The notes under the pieces are model-generated. The model saw only the letters and a program-made list of their open reading frames with translations. It had not been told where the DNA came from and ran no database searches. Source: Sclerurus mexicanus (lineage: Eukaryota; Chordata; Aves; Passeriformes; Furnariidae). Taken from it: a stretch of 64,000 bases of DNA. The stretch spans positions 935,514-999,513 of the forward strand of contig VWZF01002521.1 of the NCBI GenBank assembly GCA_013396755.1, given 5' to 3'. Positions 24,601 through 38,700 of the stretch are shown here, one piece after another (position 1 is the first letter of the stretch; every line of letters starts with the position of its first letter). The position numbers and the translations under genes were made by a program.

Positions 24601-27600
24601 CCAAAATAGTAAATTTCCTACCAGCTTCTCATTAGCTGTTGCCACTCTTTAAAGTGGTGTGAACTTTTTCAGGTACTTCAGCGTGAGAAGGGATGTGATG
24701 CTTGGCTGTAATAGGGCTTTGACCGTAATTATAAGTTTTCATGCTGTGGTTCCTGCTTCACTGCTCTAGGTGCTAGGGGTGTTGGCAGAGTCACCAGAAG
24801 AGGTTTCTTACCAACTCTGAGCAACTCCAAATGTCCATTTCAGGGTGAAAATGCCCAGCACTGCTCACAGTGTGGTGGTGGTTACACAGTAGTGGAGTTG
24901 TGCTGGGGGGTCAAGGGATGTACCAGTGCTCCAGCAGTCTTGCGAATCAGAAAAAAATATCATGAAGATCCTTAGCACTTTGCAGTGCTGAGTCTGGCCC
25001 TGCTCAAAAGCTCCTTCCCTGATTTCAGCATGTCACTGTAGTATCCTTCAGTGGTTGGCTCAGCATTTCTTAGTTTCTTTGGCTTTGCTCCTATTTTTAA
25101 GGAGTTGTTTTGTGTTTTATTAGCATTTGTAAGAAGCACCAGATGGATAACACTGGAAAATTAATTAATTGTTTACTTACCGAGTGGTTTGTCAGATGGT
25201 AGCAAAGTTACCCACTAGTATGCCTTGAGCAGGATGTGGCTGGGTAAGAAGTTCTCTTGTGGAGCTCCTGCTGGTGTCTCAGGCTCCTACTTGACTGGTG
25301 TCAACTTGGTGTCAGTTGCAACTAAGAGCAACCACCAGCTGGGTCCACCTGTGTTCGTGGTTAAGCACTGACTTTTCCATGAGGAAGGGAACTGGCTTAG
25401 CTTAATCTGCATTGAAAAGTTCATCTTAGATCTTGTTAATTATCCTGAGAAAAGTTGTAGTACAAAAATACACTTGCCAACTAATTAGGCTACGGCTGGA
25501 AGTCCAGGGAGACATGCTGTTGCTTTCAAATACAAAATCAGGAGGGTGGAGATGATTGCTTTATACCCTAAAAATTTTGCAATGTCTAGGAACCCACTGG
25601 GGTATCAGCCATCAAAATCATTGCAGCTCTTTTCCCTAGAAAAGCTAAATGAGTGATCTGAGCTGGGACAAATAGTTGAAGAAAGCTGTAATTGGAGCCA
25701 CACTTTCCTGTGGCAGCACTCCTCCTGGCAGGACCAACATTTACAGCCCGCTGTTTTGTTTTTGCTGCCCAGTCAGCCAGTTGGTTTTCTTTTGTCCTGA
25801 AAACTCAATTTTATGCCCAGGAGGAGGCCTGGTAGAAAAAGATCATCAGTAGTCCTCTAGAGATCTGTGGCCATGCAGAACTGCTGGATCCTGGTGCACT
25901 GAAGCCAATAGGAGTGCTGGTATTTGTTCCAGTAAAAGTAGGATGCAGCCGGAAGCATGAAAGAGATGATGGGAGAGCTTCTCTTGCATTGTTAATAAAA
26001 GGGATTAAAAATTAACATTATTAAGCAGCCAAGTATAATGTTGCAGTGTTTCAGACTAAAGGCAATATTTACTTGAACTATCTAAATTACAGTACAAGAA
26101 GAGAACGGATCCTTGGAATGTTGTAATTAGTATCAATTTGTATACAAGATTTTTCTTTTTTACGAAGGCTATTTTTAGCCTTGTTTGAACAGAGGAAGTT
26201 GCTTTTTAAAGGAAGTTTTCTTAGAAAATTTCAAGCTTATTTTTGCTAGTTTTATAACTCTGACAATTTAAATCCTATGTATAAAAGATGCTGACCACCC
26301 CTACTGGTTATTTATGCCAAGCCCTTGGCTTCTGGCTTGATTTTGATTTAGTGTGGTGTCTTTGTCTTTAGTGTGGATTCTATTGCCTGAAAATCATGCA
26401 TCTGTTAAGTTCAAACAAAATACCATTTATTTGAAGTACTGCTTATTTTTCTTTTTATTTTTCTCTCTATTCCTATAGTTCCTTTTATGAGGTTTCTTCC
26501 TTGTTCAACTACTAATGCTTTTGTGTTTCACTGTCCTGTAGTTTTGTCCAGTGTTTAGTTGCTTTTTAAAAGGCTCTGTTACCATTTCTGCCTTGTTCTT
26601 CTTTTCTATTACTCTGGTGATAGGAAATGTGCTGCATTTCTGGTAGTAATAATTGAAAAAAACTAGAAATTTCACAAATCTATGTGCAGCTAAAATCAGC
26701 CAGTCCTAGGTACACATACATATGGTTTGTTTTTTTAAGAGAAAAAACCCAAATCCAGGCATATTATTTTTCCCCTCTATGCTCTAATCCAGTCTGAAGA
26801 GGCATATGATGCAGAAAGTAGGGGATAAAATTCCCTGGCCTGTCTTATTTTCAAGTTTAGCTGTACAACTGAAATAATAGGAGGTTAGATAATAGGCTAG
26901 CGAGCTGGATGTAGGTAGTTCATCAAAAGACTAACAAAACACTCAGCATTCTGTGGGAGGTTGAGTGTGCGTGAAGAACAAATATTATAGAAGATGGAAA
27001 TCAACAAGGAGATGCATTATATAACAAATACAAAACATTCTGAGTTTGTTTGGGATTCACTGGTTTTGAATGTTTTAGCTCCTCTTGGTCGACTGGTCAC
27101 TAGTAAACAGTATTTCCCTACTGCAGATACCTTTGTCTATTATTTTACTGTACACCTAACTGGTGTTGAATTGGACTTTGTATGACTAGAGTTCGGTGAG
27201 TCCAGTCCCTAAAAGAGTCAGGATTAGAAACAGGTTTTGACGTAGCCACTTGTACCCAGAGGCAGTTTGAAGTGCCCTGTAATGAGTCAGCAGAGGAACC
27301 AGTTGCCCTTGGAGTGCTAGTGGTACTCAGGAGACAGAGTAGCTAAGGAGGAGAGGGGAGTCCTATAAAAGCAGTGATCAGGAGCTTTATGAGGAGCTGA
27401 TCACATCAGTCTCTTCTTGCTTCAACTGAAGTGAATTTTCACCCCCTGAGTTAATGGGTACTATGGTCACACAGTTCCCAGGATATGATGTGCAGGTTTG
27501 CAGGGGTATGTTGTGCTATATGAGGCCAATATACAGGATGTTGTAGATTCTACAAGAGAATACTGGGAGATCATGTGGACATGGGTAAGGTTATACAGAA

Positions 27601-30600
27601 GAACCAAATATGGGGCATGCTGTGAATAGAATAATTACAGAAAGGGTCAGGTATTGTAAGAAAACATGGATCTTAAAATGGCTTAGATGCAGGTAAAAAG
27701 GCAAGAGAACAAGTTCTTTTTAAGGAAACCTGGATCCTTTGATAGATGATGAAAGAGTATAGGAGAGAGGATTTCTGCCTCTGACAGTAAGATAAAAATG
27801 AACATTTTATCTTTGGGGCAGTGAATCATTCATGCTTTGTGTATGGCTTTTACTATTTTAGCCCTTTATAATTATTCAGAATGCCTCCAAAGGCATAAGA
27901 AGCAAATTGCTTTCTTTATATATTTTTATTTTCAATTTTATGCATATTTTCATTTGTTCTGACACACTTCTCCCAAACTGAACTCAGAAGCAAAATGAGC
28001 TTGATGGCTCCTTAGAAGTATTTGACAATTATGCTCTGAGTTATTGCAGTTGGCTGAAAAACAAGGAGTTGAGTAGGGTATTGTTTCTCTTTAAAGTAAT
28101 GTGGCAAGATTCTGTTACTTGCCTGCTGTACTGTGACGTGTTTTGCTTCCAAGAATTTCTTACCTTCAGACTTCAAGAAAACAGCAACACAGCAGAAGTA
28201 GTTCTTAGCAGAGGGAATCTTCAGCCATTGTATTCGTTGTGTGTTGATAGTCTACATTTTAAAAGTGTCTGAATCCAGCAAAGAAAAGAGTTAATGAGCT
28301 TAATGTTTTGCTGCTTAAGATGTCTGGTTTAGTCCATGATAAATCTGTAGTAACTCTGATTTAAGTATCACGTAGAGTGAGTGTTTCTTTGAATACGAGG
28401 GTGATAAATACTTTTACACACTCTTTTATACCAAGAAGTAGTGATCACCAATATGTAGAATTTGACAATCTTGCCAATCAGTGTTCATCATATTTGAGTT
28501 ACATTGGAGGGCAGCAAGCACATGGAAGACTGGCAAAATTTCTTTGTGATGGAAAGGAATTTGGTTTTGTAATTAGTAGAGCGAGGCAGAGTATAATTTC
28601 TGTCTCCCAGAGCTCACCAGCTGCCTGCTATTTACTCAGGAGTGGTGTTGCTGAGTTGGGAAATAATGTATAGTCATTGCAATAATTTAAAATACAGAAT
28701 AGTCTCCAGGTACAAGGAAACCCCAACCAGAGTGTATCCATAAAGATTGTGTTTTTGATAGCAGGGTGTATAAAATGTAACACACAGCTGTAGGGCTGGG
28801 AGTGCAGAAGATAATAAAAGAAGAAACAATTTACAATAGTTATGAGAACTGAGAATGGTATTTTTTAAATCATGACAGACTAGAAATACTTTCAATATGG
28901 TTTCATTGCCTACAATTTCAAGTAGATGCTCAAGTCAATAGGTAATGGTGGGCTTTTATTTCTGTCTTAAATCATCAGACACCATCTTCCACTTTGATTC
29001 TGAATTACTGTAATTCCAGCTCCAACCACAGTATTTTAATTTCAGTAGTACTGTTTATGATTGCCTCTGTGGGCCTCTTTACACTGGAAAGGTCATATTG
29101 ACTCTTTGATAGTACATCACATTTGTCCATATTTACTAATCCTCTCCTTTATTATGCTCTCTGTCAGTTTCCTTAGTCTAGAGGCCATAATATATGCCTT
29201 CTCAGCTGTTACCAGAGAGAGCTTTGGCATATTTACAACTGTGACTTCCAGCTGTTTGTAAACCATGTGAATTAAATACTGTGCTAGCAGTAATATGGCC
29301 AAACCATATGGTAATTTTAAGTAGAGTAACTCTCAGTCAGAGGACTTGGAGGTATTGGATATCATAGCCTTACCAATTGCTGTGGTCTTACCAGTTCCTC
29401 TATAGATTCCAAGGGAAAAAAGGTCACAATAAACAGAGAAACATACAGAAAAAATAAGTAAAAGAAAACTACAAGCATTTTCTTTCTTTCTCCAGGTCAT
29501 GAGGGAAAAGAACAGAGCACATCCTTCCATTTTGTGTGTTAGACTCTATGCAGAACAGCTGTATTTGCAAAAGGTGGAGAGCTCGTGTGACTAAACAGCA
29601 AAGAGGTCAGAGCTGGGCAGAACAAGTTAGCCGCTGACGTGAGATCAGACAATTGCAAGTACTGGGAGGCAGGCAGGAAGCACACTGCAATTCTGGAACA
29701 GGATTTCGATACAAACAGGCTCCCTAAGAGCACACAGTGGAGCCAAGAAATCCTGCTTTGTGATGTATAAAAGTACTGGTCCCTTAGACAGTCACAAAAC
29801 ATTAATAAGCTTTAAGATCTGATTATAGAGCTGAGTTGATATTTAATACTTTACGCATTCAAAGTGTGTTACAAATAATAGAGTTAAGCCAAGAATGTTT
29901 AAAAGAGGAATACACACATGAGAGTGTCGTTTTACAAGTGAAAAACTCTGTACTGTATGATTTTCTCTCTTCTTTATAACTGGTCAACCACATGTAAAAG
30001 TTCTTTTTCCTCCAATTCCAGGCAAAAATAGTTGCATAATGGGGAATTAGTCACCTGGATTTTTAGCATAATAAAATAGCAGTTTTAGCATCTTTATCAG
30101 GGAAAAACCTAGTGCTGTTCCCAAATTACATGATCAATCTTTGAACCTTTGCCAATGAGTTTGTTATAGGGTTGGAGGAAGGAGGGATAAAGGATGATTC
30201 CTTTCAGCATCACGTGAAGGTGGGAAAGCTTGTAAGAGATCTTTTGTTGAATGGTTGGATGGCATTTTCCGTGGTGATATATGTGTCCTGCTTTATTTAG
30301 CTCATTAAGGTAATTTGTCATGTACAACCCAGGTGCCTTGGGGTAAATTCCTTGAGACATACCTCTGCTTAAATTTATGATGTTATATGACAGGTTAATT
30401 TTTCCCATTTATTGTTTAATCTTTTTCAGTTGTATGCTCTATAAAGAATGTTAGCCTGGTTTCATTGGTGATGACTCTGAGATGATGTTTGGTTTTCTTG
30501 TAGTCCTCTCTAATATAAGCACTTGTCTGTTATTTGCTGTCACATTACACATGACACGTTACTGACCCCTAAATTCTTTCAGGTTACAATTAAATATTGT

Positions 30601-30859
30601 TTTGCAACTTCACTTGTTCAAATACCATCTTTTGGATGTCAGCATTATATCCAGAGAAACCATTTTGCACTGTTTAGCAAGCAGGGCTTTTATCTGTTCC
30701 TCGTGCTAGATAGTTTTAGAAAGGCTATTCTGCTTGGTGTGGCATATCAGCCAGGGAGCTTGTGTAGCTTTTTTTTCTGTCGCTGTCATGTGCTTCAAGT
30801 GGTTCTGAAATAATTTCATGAAAATTAGTGTAGTAGCTTTATAATTAACTCTCGAAAAG
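18661..30859. other. Probable SMIM14 intron 1, first part
   Basis: AT-rich noncoding sequence with no recognised exon or RNA gene. All frames are short and unsupported. It is intronic only if the first exon lies in the CpG island at 17.95-18.66 kb. Confidence 0.5.
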
Positions 30860-31260
30860 AGTCATTAGGTCATCTGCTGTGATCTCCTGTATATCGGAGA
30901 ACATTGTATCTGAACTCGGGTACTCCTGTACTTTACTCAGTAATCTGTACTTTACTGAAGCACATCTGAATGCACTGAGTGATGGGAAATCCACTCCTTC
31001 TTGGGCAGTTTGTTGCAGTGATCAGTTAACCGTAATGGTAAAAATGTATGCCTTACTTCTCTTTTGAATCTGGTTGGTTACAGCTTCCAATTATTGATTC
31101 TTGATCACCTCTTCATTGAAGAACTTCTCAATACTCAGGCCTGTTTTTCTGTTCAAAGGTACTTGTGTGCTACATAATCAAGTAATTTCTCACTCTTCCT
31201 CTCACTACTTTGCCAGATTTTGCTTTCTTAATATCTGGGCAAAAGGTGTTTCCTCCATCC
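30860..31260 (-). repeat. Old CR1/L3-like LINE 3' fragment, antisense
   Basis: The block order matches the reverse complement of an ancient amniote CR1-type 3' region. It shows the 'ggtcatctgctgtgatctcc' start, the 'gatgggaaatccactccttc' segment and 'cagtttgttgcagtg'. It ends with 'cttctcttttgaatctgg' and a 'ttgattcttgatcacctctt' segment. Divergence is high and small insertions are present, suggesting an old insertion. The call comes from recall of consensus sequences. Confidence 0.65.
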
Positions 31261-32663
31261 CTTCAATTTTGTTTTTCCTTTTTCAGTTTGGTTTTTTTTT
31301 TTAATGGATACCCTAGCAAGTTGAGGGCACTGATGTTCAAACTCCATCATGAAGATATATATGGATATCTCTTATCTTCTTTTACTATCTGGCTTTCTCT
31401 GCTGTGGCAGAGAGTTATTCAGAAGAGTGGTAGGCACTGGCAGAGGAAGGACTTTTTTCTCTCTTTCTTTGCCTAAAAGAGAAGAACATTGATGATACAT
31501 TCTGCTGAATGAAGGTATCTTATAGAGATATAAGTTATTCCTCTTTCTTCTAGTGACATTAAAATGCTTATGTGTGATCAAGGCTGTAACTTTTTATAGG
31601 CAAGGACTGCAAAGCATGTTCAGCACACCCTTATCAAATGGCTGATACCTTCATAAACTACTTATTTTAGGAAGTTAAGAAGTTGTATCTGCTCTGTACT
31701 GCTGTATTTGTTAAGCTTGCCAATTATGTCACAACATAATGCATGCAACACTAAGACAAACGACTACAGTTTTACTAATGGCAAGTTAACAGAAATATTC
31801 TGAAAGTATGGTTTTGCAGAGCTATAATATACCCTGAGTTCTCATTTGAGAGAAATCAATCCCTGATTTGACCACAAGGGTAGAAATGCCTTGTAATCTG
31901 CTGCACATTTTGCCACTCAATTAAGTCACTGAGAAGTTATTGGTAAATAGTAAAGTTACATTTGTGCACGCTTGACGCTTCTGGTGTAAGTGGTTTTAGC
32001 AGGTGAATAACCTAGAATTAATTTCCCACCATGTCCATTACAGCTTCTTTGAACATTCCGTATTGCTAAGTGATTGACCTACTTGTTTGATCTAAAATTA
32101 GTGTATGTAGCTCAATTTTTAAAGTGTTTCCAAATACACTCACTTTTGCACCCCTCCTGCTTGCCTTCATTATACAAGGATGATTGTTTCCTTTAGCAAA
32201 GAAATTACTGTGTTTTAAATTATTTTCCTGTGCATTGATCTAGAGGGAGAATGCCAGCAGTTTATTAGGGTTTAGTACAAGGTCCCCTGACCTTTCACAT
32301 TTTGTGTATACACTTAAGAGTCCCACTATGCAGATGCAGGACAAAAATTTAATCTTCGTGTTTCTTGTTTGTTAGGATGTATTTCATTGTGATATGTGGG
32401 AAAACCCAGGGGAAGCACACAAAGTCTTGCAAAAAATCCATTTGGCTCTCTAAGGAAGCCAGTGTGAGACAGTGCTTTCAGCAACATCAAAATGTAACTG
32501 CACATACCAGACTTCTTCATTCAGACTGCCAAAGGAATAATAGGATTACCCTGCTTTGTTTTGCTTTTTCACCCTGGCATTAAATGAACTGAAACTTGAT
32601 GTGTGAGTCGCTGGAAAATAAGGTCAGTTGAAAAAGAGTTCATTGTGCTTTTATTCTTCTTAG
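31261..32663. other. Probable SMIM14 intron 1, last part
   Basis: Noncoding sequence leading to a good acceptor: the T-rich tract TTTTATTCTTCTTAG ends at 32663. Nothing else was recognised. Confidence 0.6.
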
Positions 32664-32699
32664 GTGTTCACAGACAAGTTCAAGTTTATCCAGAGAACC
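32664..32699 (+). other. SMIM14: SMIM14 5' UTR part of exon 2
   Basis: These 36 bases lie between the TTCTTAG acceptor and the initiator ATG. The start context is AACCATGG, with A at -3 and G at +4, a strong Kozak match. Confidence 0.8.
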
Positions 32700-32774
32700 A
32701 TGGCAGAAGGTGGATTTGATCCCTGTGAATGCATTTGCTCTCATGAACATGCAATGAGAAGACTGATTAATCTG
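32700..32774 (+). CDS. SMIM14: SMIM14 coding exon 2, residues 1-25
   Basis: Begins at the Kozak ATG and reads MAEGGFDPCEC through to RRLINL. It ends before the donor GTAAGG at 32775, in phase 0. It holds the CxCxCxHxH cluster at residues 9-17, a possible metal-binding or disulfide region; that reading is inference. Confidence 0.97.
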
Positions 32775-35700
32775 GTAAGGATAACATGAGGATATTTGGA
32801 AGGGTGATTATTCAGACATTACTTCAGCTTTTGCAGATTTGCAGTTACTGATGCTTTTGATTCTGCTTATTCAGTAGCATGTACAGTTCAAATCTGTGTA
32901 TCCAACTTTCTGATGAGCTTTTGAATAGTCAATACAAATGATAGCTTTCTGTTTGTTTCCCAGAGCTTCATTTTGACAGCATTGACAGTGAAATCTGCCA
33001 TTCCTCACATTTTATTGAAATGTTTCTTTACATGCCTTTTTTTAGTGTGCATAAACCCAAAGAAACTACCCTGCAACCTCTTTGATATCAAGGTGGTACC
33101 GCACATAAAAGATTCCATGTACTCGTATGGCAAGATATCAGTGTCTAAATTTTTAAAACTACTCTTTAAAATACTCTGAAACTGAAAATCCAGTGGTTTT
33201 GAGTTTTGAGTTCTGTTTCTTGCTATGTCATTGATATGGTTGAGCAACTTCAAGCAAGTTACTTTACATTGCTCTGTGACCTGTAAAATAGCAATGTTTC
33301 TTTGTTTCTGTATGGAATTTATTTCACTGTCTATTGAAGAATAAGCTACAAAGTGCTTCTTTTTTTTCCTAAGTAAAAGTGTTTATTTTTTATCATAACA
33401 CTAAAGATTATTAACTGTGAGCAATGAGATGAACTTGATTATAACTCTAATGTGGTTAAACTTTTTCAAGATCACGCTATACATCAGCTTCATTTGATGT
33501 ACTTCTGCTTGTTGATATTCACAAATTTGTTTTTAATCTCATTTTCTTTGTTAGGGCCTAAATTAATATAATTTTAAGTTACTGAGTACATCAACTGCTC
33601 AAGGCAATATGTGTGAAGAGCATCCTCTCTAGGATCAGGCCCTTCTTCAGGGGGTTTCATATCAGTATTTTAGGATGGTTATCAGGAAAATGTGGCATCC
33701 ACTAACCTATGATAAGAGTAGAGCTAATATGTAAACCCCCAAAGAATGTACGTCTGGGAATAAGGAATCATAGAATCAGAATATCCTGTGATGGAAGGGA
33801 CCCACAGGGATCACTGAGTCCATTAGATGTTGACATTCTCTCTTATTGCTGAACAGTCAACAGATTGGTTTGAGAATTGGAGAGGCAAGAAGTGAAAGGG
33901 ATGTGTGGCCATTTGTTGGTGTTACCAGAATTGTTCAGGATGGAAGGAACTTCAGTAGATCACCTAGGCCAACCTCCTGTTCAAAGCAAATTTAACAGTG
34001 ACCGGGTCATTCCGGGCTTTTATTCCAACTGAGTCTTGAAAGCCTTCAAAGGATAGCAATTCTACAGCCTCTTGGGGCAACCTGCCCCAATATTTGACAG
34101 TCTTTGTGATAGAGAATTTTTCCATTCATTATTTTAGTTGAATGTATCATACCCTCTGCCGTATAGCGCTGTGAAGAGGCTGTCTCTGTTCTCTCACTGA
34201 CCTCATTGTAAGTACTGGGGTCTGCTGTTAGATCCACCCAAAATCATCTCTTCTTGGCTTGTACAAGCCCAGCGTCCTCAGCCTCTCCTTACAGAGCAAA
34301 TGCTCCAGCCCCTGGAGACCCCCTGCTGAATTCACTTCAATCTGTAAATGTGTTTTGTGTAGGAGAGTTCAAGACTGGATGCAGGATCCCAGATATGGGT
34401 CTAAAGTGCCACGTGCAGGGGTGTAATCACATCCTTCAGTCTACTTACTGTTTAAAGGTCAATGCTTCTGACACAAAGGTGCCAAAAATGGAGGCTTCTG
34501 TAGAGAACTGTTGTCTCTTCTGTGAAGCTTTTACTTCAGGCCCAAACATCCTACCTAAATTCCCAGTTAGATGCATAATTTCAAAATCTTCTGAGCTCTC
34601 CCTGCTATCCCCATATGGATACTTGTACACACGTTCCTTCTCAAGAAGGATGGGGTTTTTGGTCCTCAAGATGACATTTGTGCCATACCCCATAGTTGTG
34701 TTGATTCTGGACCTTGAGGCTTCTGGACAATCTCAAACAGTGACAAAGAAACCCCTGGGACTAAGTTCAGGGAGTTGGGAGGAAGAAAGGAGGATCCATA
34801 TTGGCTGCCCTTTCCCCTGAGGCTTGTTAGATGCAAATCTAAACCAGTACAGTTCAAAATTTTGACCCCCATTCAGCACTTTTTATCTTTTCCTTTTTTG
34901 CTAGAAGATACTGACAGAAATAGCACCAATCAGCCAGTTGGTTTTGTTGTGGCTGGAGGATTCTAGGTATGAACAATGTAGATGACTTGTGTCCAAAGTC
35001 AGAAGAAACGATACAAATGTCTTTGTGGGATTTTGTACCTGAAGTACTCTGTGCAGTGTTAAGGTGGGTGCAAATAGATCATTTGGAGGCGCACTTGTTC
35101 CTGTGTTGTGAATGTGACCAGAGCACACCACAGTGCACACTCTTGGGCAGTCACCAAGAGCAGTCTAACAATGTTCCTGTATTGTTGCAGGAATGGAATT
35201 TATTGCTCAATGTCCATCTTCCAAAAGGATCAGTTAGCACTTCAAACTGGGAGGAGTAAAGGGAAACGCCAGATTTCATCTATCTGAAAAAGCAAAGCAG
35301 GTGCTCCTAAATATTTATAAGACAAAATCACTAGCTAGGATAGTTCAGCAGAATTTAGAAAGGAAAAGCCTCAGAAGTCTCAGTCAGCAGCCAGACTATC
35401 CTCAAGTGACCTGTCACATGATTTTAGCAGGAGATTTGCTAACCCTTTATTATTGCATCTGTAACTTTTATGCTTCAGTGAGAGTTTTTAAGCTGTTGTT
35501 TTGTCACTCCATCTTACACAACATAAGCAAGCAGGAATTTTACTGTTTGTGTTAAAAAGAACTCTTGGACATTGATTCTCATAGTTGCTGAACCCCACAA
35601 GTCGCAGTTGCAGCTGGGTGCCCACTGCCTCTAAGAGTTGTCTCTTAAAACCTTTACTCCAAAATCATTGTGATAAAGAAAGCTAGGCAATCTGTTGTTG

Positions 35701-38700
35701 TGCAGTCTGTGGGAGTGAAAAACAAATCCAAACATGCTGTGTGCCCAGAATGATTCCCTATACCTACTTAATGGTTGATTCTTTTTAACCTAGATAGGTA
35801 TAAACCACACCAGAGCACATTTGAATGGTGTTATAGCTGGGAGTACTTGTCAGCATTTTGGAGCAAATTGTGTGAGAAGGTCTTTGCAATTATCTCCAGA
35901 CTGAGCATTGTAAATCCAGAAGTTCAGAGTTGAGAGCAAATTTAACAGAACAATAATGTAATTATAGGAGATGCCCAAGTGTGAAAATGTACTTTTAGGA
36001 TCCTTCAATCCAGTAATGAGACTGTGCAAAATTCCCACAATTTTAGATTTTTACCTTGCATTTGGGTTAAAACAGACTAATTTTTACAGACTACTTTGTT
36101 TATACCTATCTAGAACAACACTGATAAGAATTAAGGCTTCTGCTAATGAAGACAGCATGATGTATTCAGTCATAACTATTATGTGCAGAGTTAAAAATAC
36201 ATATTCAAATACACAGCATTGCTGTTAGTTAACTGTATGGGAGATTTGAATGACACTGCTATTCTAAGAGCAGCAGGAGGTCAAAAAGTCTGCCTCTAGA
36301 ACCTGAAGTTCTTGTTTTACTTTCCAACATTATACTTTTAACTTCTAATTTAATTGGTATATTTACTTTGAAACTCTTAGAAAATGTATTTGGCATTCAA
36401 CGTACAACTTGTGGTTGAATACATTACTTTTGGTTTTTTATATGGCATATAGTTTAATCTCTGCTTGAAATGCAGACTTCAGTTCATCTTGTAGTACAAT
36501 TAATGATTATACAAGGAAAAAAGAGATGTCATTTAAACACTTCTTCCTCTCTGCTGTTAGCAACACAGCAGAAAATTACAAACAAGAAAACTGCTTGTTT
36601 TTAAAAGGCTGTCTCTTGCTAAGCTATATGTCTTGATTATTTATCTGTCCTTCATTTTGATTGACTGAACAGGGCTTTGTTTTGTTGGTTTTTTTCCTTC
36701 TTAATTCATAATACCATGAAGATTTTATAGACCGTGAACTGTATATCTCTAATGCTCATAATATTTTCAAGGTATTTTGCTGCTTATTAGGTTAACTGGG
36801 AGATATTGTTCATACACACAGTTCTTAAAATTTATATATACATGCTTAAGTGGCATTGAATTATTTTATGCTGAATGTTCTATAATTTTCCTCAAGTGGA
36901 TTTTTCAGGGTTCTTCTTGGTGTCATAATATGATCATTTGCACATGTAGATGTCTGTAGGATGTCTGTAAATAATAAGAAGGTATTACTATCTCCAGATA
37001 TTCCTAGGAAACACTGGAAATCTGAAGTCCTTGGTTGTGACTTCATAAATATAATTTCTGGTATGTAATACAGCACCATCTTTTATGATTTGGTGGTGCT
37101 GTGTAACAACTTGACTATTGCATGTTGGGTTCACTATTTACTCTATGGATATCGCAGATAATTGGGAACTTTCATAAGAGGAAGTAAGTATGGAAGAAAA
37201 ATACCACAAGACTTTAAATTCTCTGCAGGTGCACAAGAGTTGTCAAAAGACAATGACAGGTCTGTTAGTTTGCACGATTTTATCTCCTGTTCAGTCTCCT
37301 CCATCTGCAAAACTTACTTTGACAAGAAGAGCCAAAGTTCAGAAATGAAGAACAACAAACGACATGAAGTAATTTTGTTGGGAAGAATCTATCAGACAAG
37401 GGGACAGTTGTTTGAAAGTCACAGTGAAGGACATTCTGCAGTATCTAGGGGAAATTGTCCCGGTCTTAGTTTTGGCAGAAGACAGCAAATCTCTACATAA
37501 GGGTGATGTCATATTTAAACCTTTTTATTTCCCCTTTTTTCACTTATTTTATAATATCAAAATCTGATTCCACTGTGTTACTCCTATGGACGTTGATGCT
37601 CTCTGAGTAAGCATGGCTGATCCATGACTGATCATAGCCCAAGAGTCAATTCAAGTCTGAAAACTAGACTAAAAACACAGTTTATGTGGTGATGAAGCAT
37701 AATTATACATAGAGCATCTTCTATGAAGTCTGAAACCTGCATATGACTGTTTAGAGTGGCCAGAAATATCAAAGCAAGCCAGTAACACACATGACTTTGT
37801 GTCATGGAAACATCCTTTTTATTCCTGGCACAGTAGTATTTGTTTTACAGAAACTGTGACATCAGAATTCTCTCATGCTAGTGCTTATGAAAATGACCAA
37901 TATGTTCTTTAACCTATAACTCTTCTAATTCTATAATACAAAAGGACCCATTTTGATGAACTGCCAGCAGTTCTACTTACAAACCACGGTAGGAATTACA
38001 ACCATGTGTTTGGTTCTTGTGTAGATAATTGTAAAGTAATGGTCCATGTCTGGTTATGTTGCCGTATCAGAATGCTTCAATGGCTCAAAAAATCTAAGGG
38101 ATACAAAGCAAATTGCTCTTTATTTTAAACTCTCTAGTATTTTGACGTCACTAAATTTTTGTAGCAGAAGTTGTAAATTCTTGAACTATTTCAACATAAT
38201 TGGTTCAAATACTCTTTTGTCAACCAAGTCTCCACATAATTCCCTTGGCCAGGTGTGCTGGTTTAAAGGTAAACCAGCAGGAGAAATGAACCCGACTCAA
38301 GAGAGATTACAAGTCAGAGTTACAATTTACTTAAAAAGACTACAATAAATACAATGATCCAGAGAAAAATTGCTTTTAACCCACAAAAAACAGATGTATA
38401 ACCCAGCATCCTGGGGCGTGAACAGAACACTGTTAGCCTCTGTGCTGAGCACCATGTGGTCCCCCTGAGTGCAAAGTAAATGGAAAGGAAACCTGTTGGT
38501 GAGGATGATGGTCACAGTCTGGTCGAGAGTGGCAGTCACAGTCCTGTTGAGGTTCTGGCCCTCCTCTGGATTCAATGAGTGATACTGGAAGTCCCAAACC
38601 CCAAGATTATATATGCTCAGGTTCAGGTGGGAATGCCCAGTACCTCCCCCAGGGTGGAGAGTTTCACAGTGGGTGATTTAACTCTTTGAGTCATGGGATA

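Noticed and set aside
27363..27410. CCTATAAAAG with a short TGATCAG/CTGATCA inverted repeat as a possible promoter
   Set aside because: TATA-like words are frequent in AT-rich introns. There is no CpG, frame or splice context, and the arms are only 7 bases.
34254..34820. 188-codon plus-strand frame
   Set aside because: It begins inside an antisense CR1 remnant and continues into sequence with no recognised homology. It lies within a SMIM14 intron and has no splice support.
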